DNA of 64,000 nucleotides. Source: Moritella sp. 24. Lineage in GTDB: Bacteria; Pseudomonadota; Gammaproteobacteria; Enterobacterales; Moritellaceae. The position numbers were made by a program, and so were the translations under genes. The notes beneath the pieces are model-generated. The model was not told the DNA's origin, made no database searches, and was given only the letters and a program-made list of their open reading frames with translations. Shown in pieces: positions 52,335 through 61,422 of the stretch. The stretch's first letter is position 1. Each line of letters opens with the position of its first letter. The stretch is taken from contig NZ_CP056123.1 in NCBI RefSeq assembly GCF_018219155.1, positions 1,931,505-1,995,504 on the forward strand, read 5' to 3'.

Positions 52335-52364
52335 AATGGGTCATGTTATTGATGTTGACCCATT
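52335..52364. terminator. Terminator hairpin after yidA
   Basis: AATGGGTCA pairs with TGACCCATT. A second hairpin (ATGCCC...GGGCAT, 52371-52394) lies beyond it and may serve the convergent small gene. Confidence 0.6.
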
Positions 52365-52406
52365 TAGCCAATGCCCTTATTGAAATAGGGGCATATTGCG
52401 CTTAGA

Positions 52407-52577
52407 TTAGTCTTTAATTTCTTCTAGTTTTTCTACAAGCTTGTCTTTACCATCAACAAGTTTTTCTTGTACTTGTTCAAATGTATCCGTTTCTACAAAG
52501 CTATTTATTTCATCTGTGTAATTCACACCAATATAAATACCCAGACCAATAAAAATGATAGCGAAAAGTTTAAACAT
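52407..52577 (-). CDS. 56-residue single-pass membrane protein
   Basis: A short minus-strand ORF: ATG at 52577 with GGAA upstream, 56 residues, stop at 52407. It has one N-terminal helix (KLFAIIFIGLGIYIGVNY) and a charged tail (VQEKLVDGKDKLVEKLEEIKD) that should form an amphipathic coiled coil. The composition and position-specific coding bias look genuine, but the family is not recognised. Confidence 0.65.
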   Translation of the reverse strand: MFKLFAIIFIGLGIYIGVNYTDEINSFVETDTFEQVQEKLVDGKDKLVEKLEEIKD

Positions 52578-52654
52578 ATTAGTTCCAATCTAATGATTAA
52601 TTAATTCTTATTTATCATATAATAGCAGCATTAAACTCTATTATGAAAGATAAC

Positions 52655-53353
52655 ATGGCAAATTTTAATACACACCTGAATGTGGCTGCATTATTAACAG
52701 GGGTTTCTTCTGCCAGCTTAGTTGCTGCGGGTCATGTTGAGCTCAATACTGCTATCTGGCTTTGGTTTTTAGGCACAATCGGAGGATTATTACCTGATAT
52801 TGACTCTGACAACTCGACCTCATTGGATACGATTTTTAATATCTTTGCCTTTACTGTGATAATTTTTATTATGCGGTATATTTCTGGTGATGATTTTAGG
52901 GACTTGAGCTTTTTAGAAGTGATTGCGGTGCCAGTTGTTACTTATGGGTTAATGAAGTATGGGTTAAGGGCTATTTTTGAACGTCTAACAGTGCATAGAG
53001 GTAGCTGTCACTCTTTGTTATTTCTTGTGTTATGTGGGCTGGCAACGACTCAAATAATTTCGAGTGTTGATAGTATCAATTCAAGTAATGCCGATATGAT
53101 TGCGTGGTTATCTGGTGGGTTTATCTTTTTAGGTGGATTAATACATTTAACACTAGATGAAGTATACAGTGTTGATTTAAGGAATATTAAGATTAAACGA
53201 TCATTTGGTACCGCGTTAAAAATAGCAGACTTTGACAATATTTTATTAACCTTAGCGATGGTAACTGCGGTGGGGGCGCTTTGGTATTTAACACCTGAAA
53301 TAACAAGTACGATCGAAAGGCTGAGTGATTGGTCAATGTTTAACTTATTTTAA
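52655..53353 (+). CDS. YdjM-like (DUF457) membrane metal-dependent hydrolase
   Basis: A 232-residue membrane protein with MANFNTHLNVAALLTG, GGLLPDIDSDNS (metal-binding Asp) and HRGSCHSLLF (His). The same layout occurs in the YdjM/LexA-regulated membrane hydrolase family. ATG 52655 is preferred since it starts the conserved region; ATG 52643 is in frame with no better ribosome site. Confidence 0.8.
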   Translation: MANFNTHLNVAALLTGVSSASLVAAGHVELNTAIWLWFLGTIGGLLPDIDSDNSTSLDTIFNIFAFTVIIFIMRYISGDDFRDLSFLEVIAVPVVTYGLMKYGLRAIFERLTVHRGSCHSLLFLVLCGLATTQIISSVDSINSSNADMIAWLSGGFIFLGGLIHLTLDEVYSVDLRNIKIKRSFGTALKIADFDNILLTLAMVTAVGALWYLTPEITSTIERLSDWSMFNLF

Positions 53354-53381
53354 GTGACTCAGTTTTAGTTCTCAGTAAAAA

Positions 53382-53412
53382 AATACCCAATCACATAAAG
53401 TGCTTGGGTATA
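53382..53412 (-). terminator. Terminator of the 53.5 kb minus-strand gene
   Basis: ATACCCAA pairs with TTGGGTAT, and on the minus strand a run of T follows. Confidence 0.7.
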
Positions 53413-53452
53413 TCAACAGGATCGCGAACTGTTAGCAGTCTTTGAATGTAGG

Positions 53453-53851
53453 CTATCTTAGTTCTTCAAAGCGATATGTTTTACGTGTCACGCCTGTGGC
53501 TTTCTTGTCTCGTGTTACAGCAACTTTTTGCTTTCCACGTAATACATCATATGTGATCACACCATCAACAAAGGCATCCATACGGCGTTTTCGTGCGTCA
53601 AGGTCAACCGTCTTTTTATTAACACGGCAGCTGTATTCCCACTTATCCTTATTCATGCTTTTAAGCGATAACAAGACGGTCGGGCCTTTAAGACCAACGG
53701 CATTGATTGCTTTTGGTGATTTGTTTAAAGTCAGTGCTAGTGCAGCTTTACAAATACCATTGTCTGAGATGCGAGCGGCAGATACATCATTGCTGTACGA
53801 TACAGAACTCGCTAGCACTATTGCGGATAAAACAAACCCTGAAAATCTCAT
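53453..53851 (-). CDS. Unrecognised small secreted protein
   Basis: A 132-residue protein with a signal peptide (cleavage near VSA-AR, residue about 25). The mature part is basic and contains two cysteines (GICKAAL, YSCRVN) that may pair. No family recognised. A plus-strand ORF covers the same bases but lacks any feature of a real protein. Confidence 0.6.
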   Translation of the reverse strand: MRFSGFVLSAIVLASSVSYSNDVSAARISDNGICKAALALTLNKSPKAINAVGLKGPTVLLSLKSMNKDKWEYSCRVNKKTVDLDARKRRMDAFVDGVITYDVLRGKQKVAVTRDKKATGVTRKTYRFEELR

Positions 53852-54045
53852 AAGATACTCACTTTATTGTTAGATTATGTTTTGTTAGGAATGACTTAAT
53901 CGCATACCTATTAGGTAGCCATCATAAGCAGAACGTATTGAATTTTCAATGACAGGATTCGGAATTAGAGAGGGTTATAATAAACGGTCTTTTTTAATGT
54001 GTATGTTTATGCAATCAGTGGTTTAAATAATTACTTTTATAAGTA

Positions 54046-54077
54046 AGCGTGCTCAACGTATCTCAGTTGAGCACGCT
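54046..54077. terminator. Terminator hairpin
   Basis: AGCGTGCTCAAC pairs perfectly with GTTGAGCACGCT, between the DUF2750 gene (minus) and the small secreted protein gene. Confidence 0.7.
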
Positions 54078-54113
54078 ATTTAGTTCTTTATATGTACTAA
54101 TAGCGATAAAGAA

Positions 54114-54473
54114 TTAAAGTGCTTCGATAGCAACTACTGATTGTGTGAATTCGTTTAATTCAAGTTCAGCACATTCGCCTTCAGCTTCCCAGTTAAGACC
54201 AACAATCACGTTGTCTTCGTTTAGATCTTCGATCCAAAATTCAAGAAGGTCGGAAACAGAGATAGCTGTTGGTTTGAATTCGCTCCACTCATCGCTGCAA
54301 TGTACTTGTGCTAGCGCTTCAGTTGACCAAAGTGGCATTGCATCAGTGTCTTCAAAATTAACCGAGTCACAAACAACCCAATCTTCACCTGATTTGTCTT
54401 GTAAGCCCCAAACTTGTTGGCTTGGTTTTGCGTCTGCAAAGAATTTAGCTAAAATCGGATTTGTTTCTTTCAT
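54114..54473 (-). CDS. DUF2750 protein
   Basis: An acidic 119-residue protein of the DUF2750 family: QQVWGLQDKSGEDWVVCDSVNFEDTDAMPLWSTEALAQVHC, with WSTEALA as the clear family mark. Function unknown. ATG 54473 (MKETNPIL) is favoured; ATG 54485 adds four residues, and neither has a strong ribosome site. Confidence 0.82.
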   Translation of the reverse strand: MKETNPILAKFFADAKPSQQVWGLQDKSGEDWVVCDSVNFEDTDAMPLWSTEALAQVHCSDEWSEFKPTAISVSDLLEFWIEDLNEDNVIVGLNWEAEGECAELELNEFTQSVVAIEAL

Positions 54474-54668
54474 GGGAAATCTCATTGTATTAGGAGTAAT
54501 CTCGACATTATACGGATAAGATGACTAATAGACAGTAAATATACTGAGTCGTAGTTATTTCTAGGTGGATATAACCACGAGTAGAGGAATGAAAATGGCA
54601 CATAAGCGTAATTCGTGAACACTTTGTTTTAAATGGCAACGGCAGAGATATATTATGTGATTTATGTA

Positions 54669-54697
54669 TTTACAACGTCACTCAGCTTCTATATTAT
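54669..54697 (+). promoter_or_regulatory. Promoter of the tRNA-Ser gene
   Basis: TTTACA at 54669-54674 and TATTAT at 54692-54697 are 17 bp apart and about 16 bp before the mature tRNA. Confidence 0.55.
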
Positions 54698-54712
54698 TCG
54701 CTCCATTGCTGC

Positions 54713-54803
54713 GGAGGGGTGGCAGAGTGGCCGAATGCACTGGTCTTGAAAACCAGCAGGGGTTAATAGCTCCTCGAGAGTTCAAATCTCTCCTCCTCCG
54801 CCA
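54713..54803 (+). tRNA. tRNA-Ser(UGA)
   Basis: A 91-nt class II tRNA. The acceptor stem pairs GGAGGGG with CTCCTCC, the anticodon stem-loop is CTGGT-CTTGAAA-ACCAG (anticodon TGA), the long variable arm is present, the T-loop is TTCAAAT, and CCA is encoded. Overall close to E. coli tRNA-Ser(UGA). Confidence 0.95.
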
Positions 54804-54814
54804 TCTATATAGAG

Positions 54815-54849
54815 AAGCCGGAACTTATTCATTTAAGTTCCGGCTTTTT
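54815..54849 (+). terminator. Terminator of the tRNA-Ser gene
   Basis: AAGCCGGAACTT pairs with AAGTTCCGGCTT, followed by TTTT. Confidence 0.9.
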
Positions 54850-54922
54850 GCTTTCTGTATTGCGATACATCGCGCGCAGTGTTACTAATAGTATCTATTC
54901 CTCCTAATTATTCTGATTTTCT

Positions 54923-56428
54923 ATGACTACTGCTAAATTTACGCAAGGCTCTACTTTGTCTCATATTATCTATATGAGCTCGACGGGGGCGATTGGTTTA
55001 ACCTGCTTATTTCTTGTCGATCTACTTGATCTGTTTTACCTAAGCTTACTTGGCGAGCAACACTTAGCAGCTGCGGTTGGTTATGCGGGTACTGTTGCCT
55101 TTTTTACTACCTCGATATCGATTGGTTTATCCATTGCAATGGGCGCGCTAGTTTCTAAAGCTTTAGGGCAGGGTAAACGTGACAGTGCGCGATCGTATGT
55201 GACGAATATCAGTGTCGTGACTATTTTTGTCTCCCTTATTATCATGCTGTTGACTTGGTTTAACATTGCAGAGTTGCTGGCATTGTTAGGTGCTAAAGGC
55301 GAAACGTTACGATTAGGTACAGTGTACTTACAAATTCTAGTGCCTTCTATGCCGCTGATGTCTGTGGCGATGTCTCTAGGTGCGAGTTTACGTGCCGTCG
55401 GTGATGGTAAATTATCGATGCTCTCGACCATTGGCGGTGGTTTGGTTAATGCGATACTCGACCCTATTTTTATTTTTACATTAGGAATGGGTATTGAAGG
55501 CGCCGCTATTGCGAGTGTGCTATCGCGTTGTGCTGTGTTTGCGTTGTCATTTTATGGGGTGTATTCAAAGCATAAACTATTAGGTAGTTGGTACAGTGAC
55601 AGCTTTAAAGCACAATTGCCTTTTATTATGGCGATTGCGTTACCGGCCATGCTAACCAATATTGCCACGCCAATCGGTAATGCGTTTGTGACGCGTAGTA
55701 TTGCTGAGTTTGGTGATAGTTTTATGGCGGGTTATGCCACGATTAACCGTATTCTTCCTGTTGCCTTTGGTATGATCTTTGCGTTGTCTGGTGCGATTGG
55801 GCCTATTTTAGGGCAGAACTATGGCGCAAAGCTCATTCCTCGAGTGCGACAGAGTCTCAAAGACGCGCTGTGGTTTTGTTGTGGCTATGTGGTCATTGTT
55901 TCGTTAATCCTATTTTTAATCGAAGATTACTTGATTAGTGGTTTTAATTTGACGGGTGATGCGATTGAAGTTGTTACCTTATTTTGTCGTTTGTTAGCCT
56001 TGACGTTTATTTTTAATGGTATGATGTTTATTGCAAATGCCAGCTTTAATAACCTAGGTAAACCTAAATACTCAACGTGGTTTAATATGGGCAAAGCGAC
56101 ACTCGGTACGATCCCATTTGTATTGGTTGGTGCTGAACTTGCGGGCGTGAAGGGGATATTAATTGGCCAGGCGCTTGGCTCTGTTTTCTTTGGTATTGCA
56201 TCTATTCTATTGGCATTTAAGCTGATAAAACAAAAAGAATGTAAAACCCATCGTGATCAAATGCTGGCAGATAAACTTGTTGATGTGGCGACTACCAGTT
56301 CAACTACGACTACAACAGTTAACGCCTTGTCATCTGAGTGTTCACAGTTTGGTATGTATAGCGAAGAGTGTGATAGTAAAGGTTGTAACTTGCTATTGGC
56401 GGATAATGATAATAAAGCCAATTCATAA
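54923..56428 (+). CDS. MATE-family multidrug efflux transporter
   Basis: A 501-residue transporter with 12 helices in two MATE repeats (LSLLGEQHLAAAVGYAGTVAFF in the first and IAEFGDSFMAGYATINRILP in the second). It exports drugs or organic cations using Na+ or H+. A cytoplasmic tail of about 60 residues is unusual: a run of Thr/Ser and then three Cys (SSECSQFGMYSEECDSKGC). Confidence 0.88.
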   Translation: MTTAKFTQGSTLSHIIYMSSTGAIGLTCLFLVDLLDLFYLSLLGEQHLAAAVGYAGTVAFFTTSISIGLSIAMGALVSKALGQGKRDSARSYVTNISVVTIFVSLIIMLLTWFNIAELLALLGAKGETLRLGTVYLQILVPSMPLMSVAMSLGASLRAVGDGKLSMLSTIGGGLVNAILDPIFIFTLGMGIEGAAIASVLSRCAVFALSFYGVYSKHKLLGSWYSDSFKAQLPFIMAIALPAMLTNIATPIGNAFVTRSIAEFGDSFMAGYATINRILPVAFGMIFALSGAIGPILGQNYGAKLIPRVRQSLKDALWFCCGYVVIVSLILFLIEDYLISGFNLTGDAIEVVTLFCRLLALTFIFNGMMFIANASFNNLGKPKYSTWFNMGKATLGTIPFVLVGAELAGVKGILIGQALGSVFFGIASILLAFKLIKQKECKTHRDQMLADKLVDVATTSSTTTTTVNALSSECSQFGMYSEECDSKGCNLLLADNDNKANS

Positions 56429-56578
56429 GTATCTATAATGTAACTATCTTAAATTTAATCAATTATTGTTATTGAGTTTTTTTAATACGAAATTAGTACT
56501 ATTACTTTAATTACCTGGTGTAAACTGAAAAAACAATCGTGTTAATTTTTACGACGTATCAATAGAAATGGAAAAGTT

Positions 56579-57772
56579 ATGTTACATCAAACAGTTATAC
56601 AAATACGCGGGCAAGTAAATAAGTTAGTACCGATTCCGCTACCTAAACTTATTGAAGGTGAAGGTGCAATTACACAAACTGCAGCTGTACTGAAAGAAAT
56701 TGGTGGTGCTAAGCCGTTAATTGTAACTGATGCGATGCTTGTTAAATTAGGTATTGCTAAACATTTAACTGATGCGTTAGATGAAGCAAATATTGCTTAT
56801 GTTTTGTTTGATGAAGTGACTCCAGATCCTACATTACAATTGATTGGTAACGGTCTACAACAGTATAAACAAAATGGTTGTGATAGTGTGATCGCATTAG
56901 GTGGCGGTTCACCGATGGATTGCGCGAAAGGTATTGCTGCCTCTGCGGTTAAAAATGTGGAAGCGAGAAAACTTGTTGGTTTATTACGTGTACGTAAAGC
57001 GTTACCACCATTTATAGCTATTCCAACGACAGCTGGTACTGGCTCAGAGGCGACAGTTGTTGCTGTTGTGACTGACCCTGATAAAAAGCAGAAATTTACT
57101 ATCGTAGATCCAAGTCTGGTACCTGCAGTTGCTATTCTTGACCCATTATTGATGAAAGGTTTACCGGCTAAAATTACGGCTGAAACCGGTATTGATGCAT
57201 TAACGCACGCGGTTGAATCTTATATTGGTTATCATGCAACTGAGCAAACAAAAGCATATGGTTATGATGCGGTTAAACGTATTTTTGCTTACTTGCCAAA
57301 AGCTTATGCAGACGGCAGTGATTTAGAAGCAAGGCGTCAAATGTCGGTAGCGAGTTTCAATGCCGGTGTTGCCTTTACACGTGCATCAATTGGTTATGTA
57401 CATGCGATTGCCCATCAGATGGGCGGTTATTACCATGTGCCTCACGGATTGGCTAACGCGATCATCTTACCGCATATATTAGAATTTTCGTTTGAGAATG
57501 CATTGTGTCGATATGCAGAACTTGCAATTGCAGCAGGGTTAGCGACAAACGATGATACGCAAATTGAAGCTGCACATAAATTTGTTGCAGGTGTTAAAGC
57601 ATTAAACAAAGCATTGAATATTCAATCTGATATACCAGCACTTAAAGAAAGTGATATTCCAGCGTTGGCAAAGCGTGCAGTGAGAGAAGCGTATTGTGAT
57701 TACCCTGTGCCTAAGTTAATGAACAAAGCGCAGTGTGAAAACTTGCTGAAAAAGTTATTACCAGCTGCTTAA
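56579..57772 (+). CDS. Iron-containing alcohol dehydrogenase
   Basis: A 397-residue group III alcohol dehydrogenase. The NAD-binding GGGSPMDCAKG motif is near residue 103 and metal-binding Asp and His residues lie in ETGIDALTHAVESY and HAIAHQMGGYYHVPHGLANAIILPHILEF. Substrate uncertain (short alcohol or lactaldehyde-like). The start ATG 56579 follows ATGGAAAAG. Single gene. Confidence 0.88.
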   Translation: MLHQTVIQIRGQVNKLVPIPLPKLIEGEGAITQTAAVLKEIGGAKPLIVTDAMLVKLGIAKHLTDALDEANIAYVLFDEVTPDPTLQLIGNGLQQYKQNGCDSVIALGGGSPMDCAKGIAASAVKNVEARKLVGLLRVRKALPPFIAIPTTAGTGSEATVVAVVTDPDKKQKFTIVDPSLVPAVAILDPLLMKGLPAKITAETGIDALTHAVESYIGYHATEQTKAYGYDAVKRIFAYLPKAYADGSDLEARRQMSVASFNAGVAFTRASIGYVHAIAHQMGGYYHVPHGLANAIILPHILEFSFENALCRYAELAIAAGLATNDDTQIEAAHKFVAGVKALNKALNIQSDIPALKESDIPALAKRAVREAYCDYPVPKLMNKAQCENLLKKLLPAA

Positions 57773-57824
57773 TAGTGAATTAATTCTGAATTTCGAATTG
57801 AACACAGAGCATGGCTAACAGTAT

Positions 57825-57868
57825 AAGACATTCATAACGTGAGATTAACGATTATGAATGTCTTTTTT
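57825..57868. terminator. Convergent terminator after the alcohol dehydrogenase gene
   Basis: AAGACATTCATAA pairs with TTATGAATGTCTT, followed by TTTT on the plus strand. Confidence 0.85.
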
Positions 57869-57881
57869 ATTGACCTGAGAA

Positions 57882-58220
57882 TTAATCGTCGCGAGTCAGT
57901 ACTTCAAGTAATTCAATTTCAAAGCTTAAATCTGAATGCGCAGGGATCACAGAGCCCATTTGACGTTCGCCATAAGCCAATTCTGAAGGCACGAATAATT
58001 TACGCTTGCCGCCAACTTTCATGCCCATGATGCCTTGATCCCAACCTTTAATAACACGGCCTGTTCCAATCACACACTGAAAAGGTTTACCACGGTCATA
58101 AGATGAATCGAATTGCGTACCGTCATTTAAGAATCCACGGTATTGGGTCATGATCAAAGCACCTTTAACCGCTTCTTTACCTTCACCGATGATGATGTCT
58201 GTTATTTGTAGTTCTGTCAT
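57882..58220 (-). CDS. FKBP-type peptidyl-prolyl isomerase
   Basis: A 112-residue single-domain FKBP: QYRGFLNDGTQFDSSYDRGKPF, VIKGWDQGIMGMKVGGKRKLFVPSELAYG and IPAHSDLSFEIELLEV. It lacks a signal peptide and acts in the cytoplasm. ATG 58220 gives the typical length; the frame runs on to 58253 without support. Confidence 0.88.
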   Translation of the reverse strand: MTELQITDIIIGEGKEAVKGALIMTQYRGFLNDGTQFDSSYDRGKPFQCVIGTGRVIKGWDQGIMGMKVGGKRKLFVPSELAYGERQMGSVIPAHSDLSFEIELLEVLTRDD

Positions 58221-58289
58221 ATCTTTAGTCTCATTGAGTACGCTGAAAGGCAAAGTAAACCTTTCAGATTGGGGAATGTCAGTATTAAT

Positions 58290-59183
58290 TTAAATTGTTA
58301 AAGCCTGTCGTAAGAACCCTTGGCTATCAGCTAGTTGTTGCTGTGCGGTATCATAATCAACACCGTTTAACTCCATAAGAATAGCCGACTTCACATGTTG
58401 GTTTGCTTTTATTAATAAGGTTTGTGCTTGCTCTCGTTCTACACCGGTGACATCCATAATGATGTTCTCACTACGGGTTATAAGTTTTTCATTAGAGGTT
58501 TTTACGTCCACCATTAAATTTTGGTAAACTTTACCGGTACGTACCATTGCCCCTGTACTGAGCATATTAAGTACGAGTTTTTGCGCTGTACCCGCTTTCA
58601 TACGGCTTGAGCCAGTTAATACTTCTGGGCCTACAACGGGCGTAATTGCAATTTTCGCAATAACAGAAATCGGTGAGTCATTATTACAGCTAATCGCAAT
58701 CGTTTTACAGCCGAGTTTGTTCGCAAAGTTTAGACCACCGATAACGTAGGGTGTTCGACCTGACGCTGCAATACCAACAACAACGTCTTTTGCTGTTAAT
58801 TGAATTTGGTTTAAATCAACTTGTGCAGCATCTAAATCGTCTTCAGCTCCTTCTTGTGCTTTAAACATAGCTGCTTCACCCCCTGCAATAATTCCTTGTA
58901 CTTGCTGGTGGCCAACGCCAAAGGTAGGAGGGCATTCTGATGCGTCTAATACACCCAGTCGACCAGATGTACCTGCGCCAATATAAATCAATCGTCCATT
59001 TTGCTGGAATGCATGGGCAATAATATCAATGGCAGCGGCGATAAGCGGTAATTCGAGTTTGATGGCTTGACTGACTTTTTCATCTTCTTTGTTGAAAAGC
59101 TTAACAAGTTCTAATGTTGAAAGTTGATCTAGGTTAGCACTTGCCAAATTTCTTTGTTCTGAAGTAAGCGATTTTATATCCAT
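58290..59183 (-). CDS. murQ: N-acetylmuramic acid 6-phosphate etherase
   Basis: A 297-residue SIS-domain etherase that cleaves MurNAc-6-phosphate to GlcNAc-6-phosphate and lactate in peptidoglycan recycling. GRLIYIGAGTSGRLGVLDASECPPTFG and VLTGSSRMKAGTAQKLVLNMLST are family signatures. ATG 59183 gives the E. coli length (298); two further in-frame starts lie up to 59207. No murP or amgK is adjacent. Confidence 0.92.
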   Translation of the reverse strand: MDIKSLTSEQRNLASANLDQLSTLELVKLFNKEDEKVSQAIKLELPLIAAAIDIIAHAFQQNGRLIYIGAGTSGRLGVLDASECPPTFGVGHQQVQGIIAGGEAAMFKAQEGAEDDLDAAQVDLNQIQLTAKDVVVGIAASGRTPYVIGGLNFANKLGCKTIAISCNNDSPISVIAKIAITPVVGPEVLTGSSRMKAGTAQKLVLNMLSTGAMVRTGKVYQNLMVDVKTSNEKLITRSENIIMDVTGVEREQAQTLLIKANQHVKSAILMELNGVDYDTAQQQLADSQGFLRQALTI

Positions 59184-59264
59184 AATAACTACACTCATAC
59201 AACGCAAGACGCGGGGTCTAATGAAAGGATTGGTTGGGATGAGTTTAAAGCAGAAGTTCGTAGA

Positions 59265-61298
59265 ATGCTAGGTCGTTTATTAACATGCACGATCACCGTT
59301 ATTTTATTGTTCAATCGACTGTATGCAAATGAATTATTGAGCATTAACAACACTAATGACGACAGTATGCCATGTACTAGTGAGCCTCATTTGATTAGTC
59401 AATTACAAGGAGAAGGGCATCGCTCGCCTTATGTTGTTAAAAAAGGTAGTCGCAGTTATCGGAGTGAGCAATCATTCACGGTTAAAGGGGTGGTAACAAA
59501 GTGGCAGCGGGGGCGTAATGCAGGTTTCTTTATGCAACAAACCACTCGGTCGTTGTTGCCTTTAGCGTCAACGGGCATTTTTGTTCGAACCCCCATGATT
59601 GAAAATATTAAACCAAATACACGGGTGTGTGTGACTGGCGTCGTTGAAGAGCACTACGGCATGACACAACTCGATCCGATTGAGACGATAATAATACAGG
59701 GTAGTGCAAAGGCGATCGCGCCAACTGACATATTAGTTGCAACAGCAGATGCTAACTTTCGTGAAACACTGGAACGATATGAAGGTATGCGTGTACGTTT
59801 GGCGAGTATTACCGATATGCGTGTTACTAAGCCGCTGCATTATGATCGACGTTGGCGACGCTATAATATGATTTTAACTCATAAGCACATTAATATTCAT
59901 CCGAATAGCGGATCTTTCCCTGGCAGTATTTTAGCCGACCAGCATGCTCTTGAAAACAAGCAACGACGTTTGTACTTACAGTTATCAGACAAGCAAAGCT
60001 TAATACATGAACTTGCATCTATTCGGGTTAATGACCGAGTGACTGATGTTGTTGGTATTTTACAATTTAGTTATGGTGAATTTAGGTTACTGATTAAAGA
60101 ACCTGCCTCGAAGTTACAGTTTGAGCATTTGAATGATCGAGAGGTATTATTGCCACGTATTAATCATCATTTACGTATCGCTAGTTTCAATTTACTTAAT
60201 TATTTTAACTCTGTTGCTGGTGGCGCTGATAATCCACTAAGACGTAATCGAGGGGCGACATCATTATCTAGATTACATCATCAAGAAACGAAGCTAGCTG
60301 AAACGATAGTGGCACTTGATGCTGATTTTATAGGATTGATGGAAATGGAAAATAATGGCTTTGGTCACGACTCTGCGGTCCAGCGGTTAGTTCGTTTGGT
60401 TAATAGCCGAATCCAGTATCCAGCTAAACATTATAAAATAGTGACACCGAATCAATTAGATTTATATCGAAGTCGTTATTTAGGGTCTGGTGCCATCACC
60501 GTTGCAGGCTTATATAGGCCGTCTAAACTTAGATTAATTAAAACTCGCGTGATTAATTTGCCTATTCAACGAAGTGTTTTGGGTAACGCGTATCACCGCC
60601 CTGCGTTAACGCCGACCTTTATTAGGGTCGGAGATGATAAGAATACGCCGTTACTGACTATTAGTGTGAACCATTTTAAATCTAAAGGTTCTAAATGTGT
60701 TGAAGATAAACAACGAACGGCGAAGTTAAAGCAATTAAAAGCGACGCGCAGTAAAGACAGTCAGTCGCTGAATAAATGGCATAAAGCACGGAAAAGAGCA
60801 AAGCAAGATAGACAGGGAAACTGTGCACAGTTTCGGGTCATGGCGGCTCGTGTACTAGCGCAAGCGTTAGTCAAGCAAGCGGGTCATAAGATAATATTAG
60901 GGGATTTGAACAGTTACCCCAAAGAAGATCCACTCTTAGTGCTAACCGATTATAAACGCTCACGTTATGCCTATTATGAAATACAGGGCAGTGCGCACAG
61001 TTACCTTGGTCAGCAGTTGCTTGATCCTAAAGTGACGAAGGGATTTGGGTATCACGATCCATTTGCTCATGATAATACTGATAATTGGACTTACTCATTT
61101 CAAGCTCTCGGGCGTTTGGATTATATTTTATTAAGTGCTGGTCTGTTACCGCATTTAGCCGCAAAGAAGGTGTGGCACATTAATGCCAGTGAAAGCAGGG
61201 TTACAGCAGGGAAGACACCGCATGTGAATAAAGTTAATCAAGATAAGTCTGTATTTTCGTCTTCAGATCATGATCCTTTGTTTATTGAATTGAAATAA
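59265..61298 (+). CDS. ExeM/NucH-like extracellular endonuclease
   Basis: A 677-residue secreted nuclease. A signal peptide (about 1-22) is followed by an OB-like domain (about 65-290) and a C-terminal exonuclease/endonuclease/phosphatase domain (ASFNLLNYF, GLMEMENNG, ILGDLNSYPKEDP, SSDHDPLFIEL). These motifs match the ExeM family. The chain is strongly basic. It lacks the C-terminal sorting tail seen in some family members. Confidence 0.85.
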   Translation: MLGRLLTCTITVILLFNRLYANELLSINNTNDDSMPCTSEPHLISQLQGEGHRSPYVVKKGSRSYRSEQSFTVKGVVTKWQRGRNAGFFMQQTTRSLLPLASTGIFVRTPMIENIKPNTRVCVTGVVEEHYGMTQLDPIETIIIQGSAKAIAPTDILVATADANFRETLERYEGMRVRLASITDMRVTKPLHYDRRWRRYNMILTHKHINIHPNSGSFPGSILADQHALENKQRRLYLQLSDKQSLIHELASIRVNDRVTDVVGILQFSYGEFRLLIKEPASKLQFEHLNDREVLLPRINHHLRIASFNLLNYFNSVAGGADNPLRRNRGATSLSRLHHQETKLAETIVALDADFIGLMEMENNGFGHDSAVQRLVRLVNSRIQYPAKHYKIVTPNQLDLYRSRYLGSGAITVAGLYRPSKLRLIKTRVINLPIQRSVLGNAYHRPALTPTFIRVGDDKNTPLLTISVNHFKSKGSKCVEDKQRTAKLKQLKATRSKDSQSLNKWHKARKRAKQDRQGNCAQFRVMAARVLAQALVKQAGHKIILGDLNSYPKEDPLLVLTDYKRSRYAYYEIQGSAHSYLGQQLLDPKVTKGFGYHDPFAHDNTDNWTYSFQALGRLDYILLSAGLLPHLAAKKVWHINASESRVTAGKTPHVNKVNQDKSVFSSSDHDPLFIELK

Positions 61299-61422
61299 TA
61301 TAGCAGTGAGTGAAGTGATTTAGCATATGGTGCGGTATAATTCCTTTATATAGGTATAGAAGTGTTAAGGCTGATGGTATTGTTAGCCTATTATTTCAGT
61401 TTTATTTATTATTTGGTGTGCG

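Noticed and set aside
53442-53873. 143-codon plus-strand ORF
   Set aside because: It overlaps the minus-strand gene with a clear signal peptide and ribosome context, and its own sequence is low in recognisable features.
54145-54519. 124-codon plus-strand ORF
   Set aside because: Antisense to the DUF2750 gene, whose WSTEALA motif marks it as the real coding strand.
54664-54888. 74-codon ORF across the tRNA
   Set aside because: The region encodes tRNA-Ser(UGA) and its terminator.
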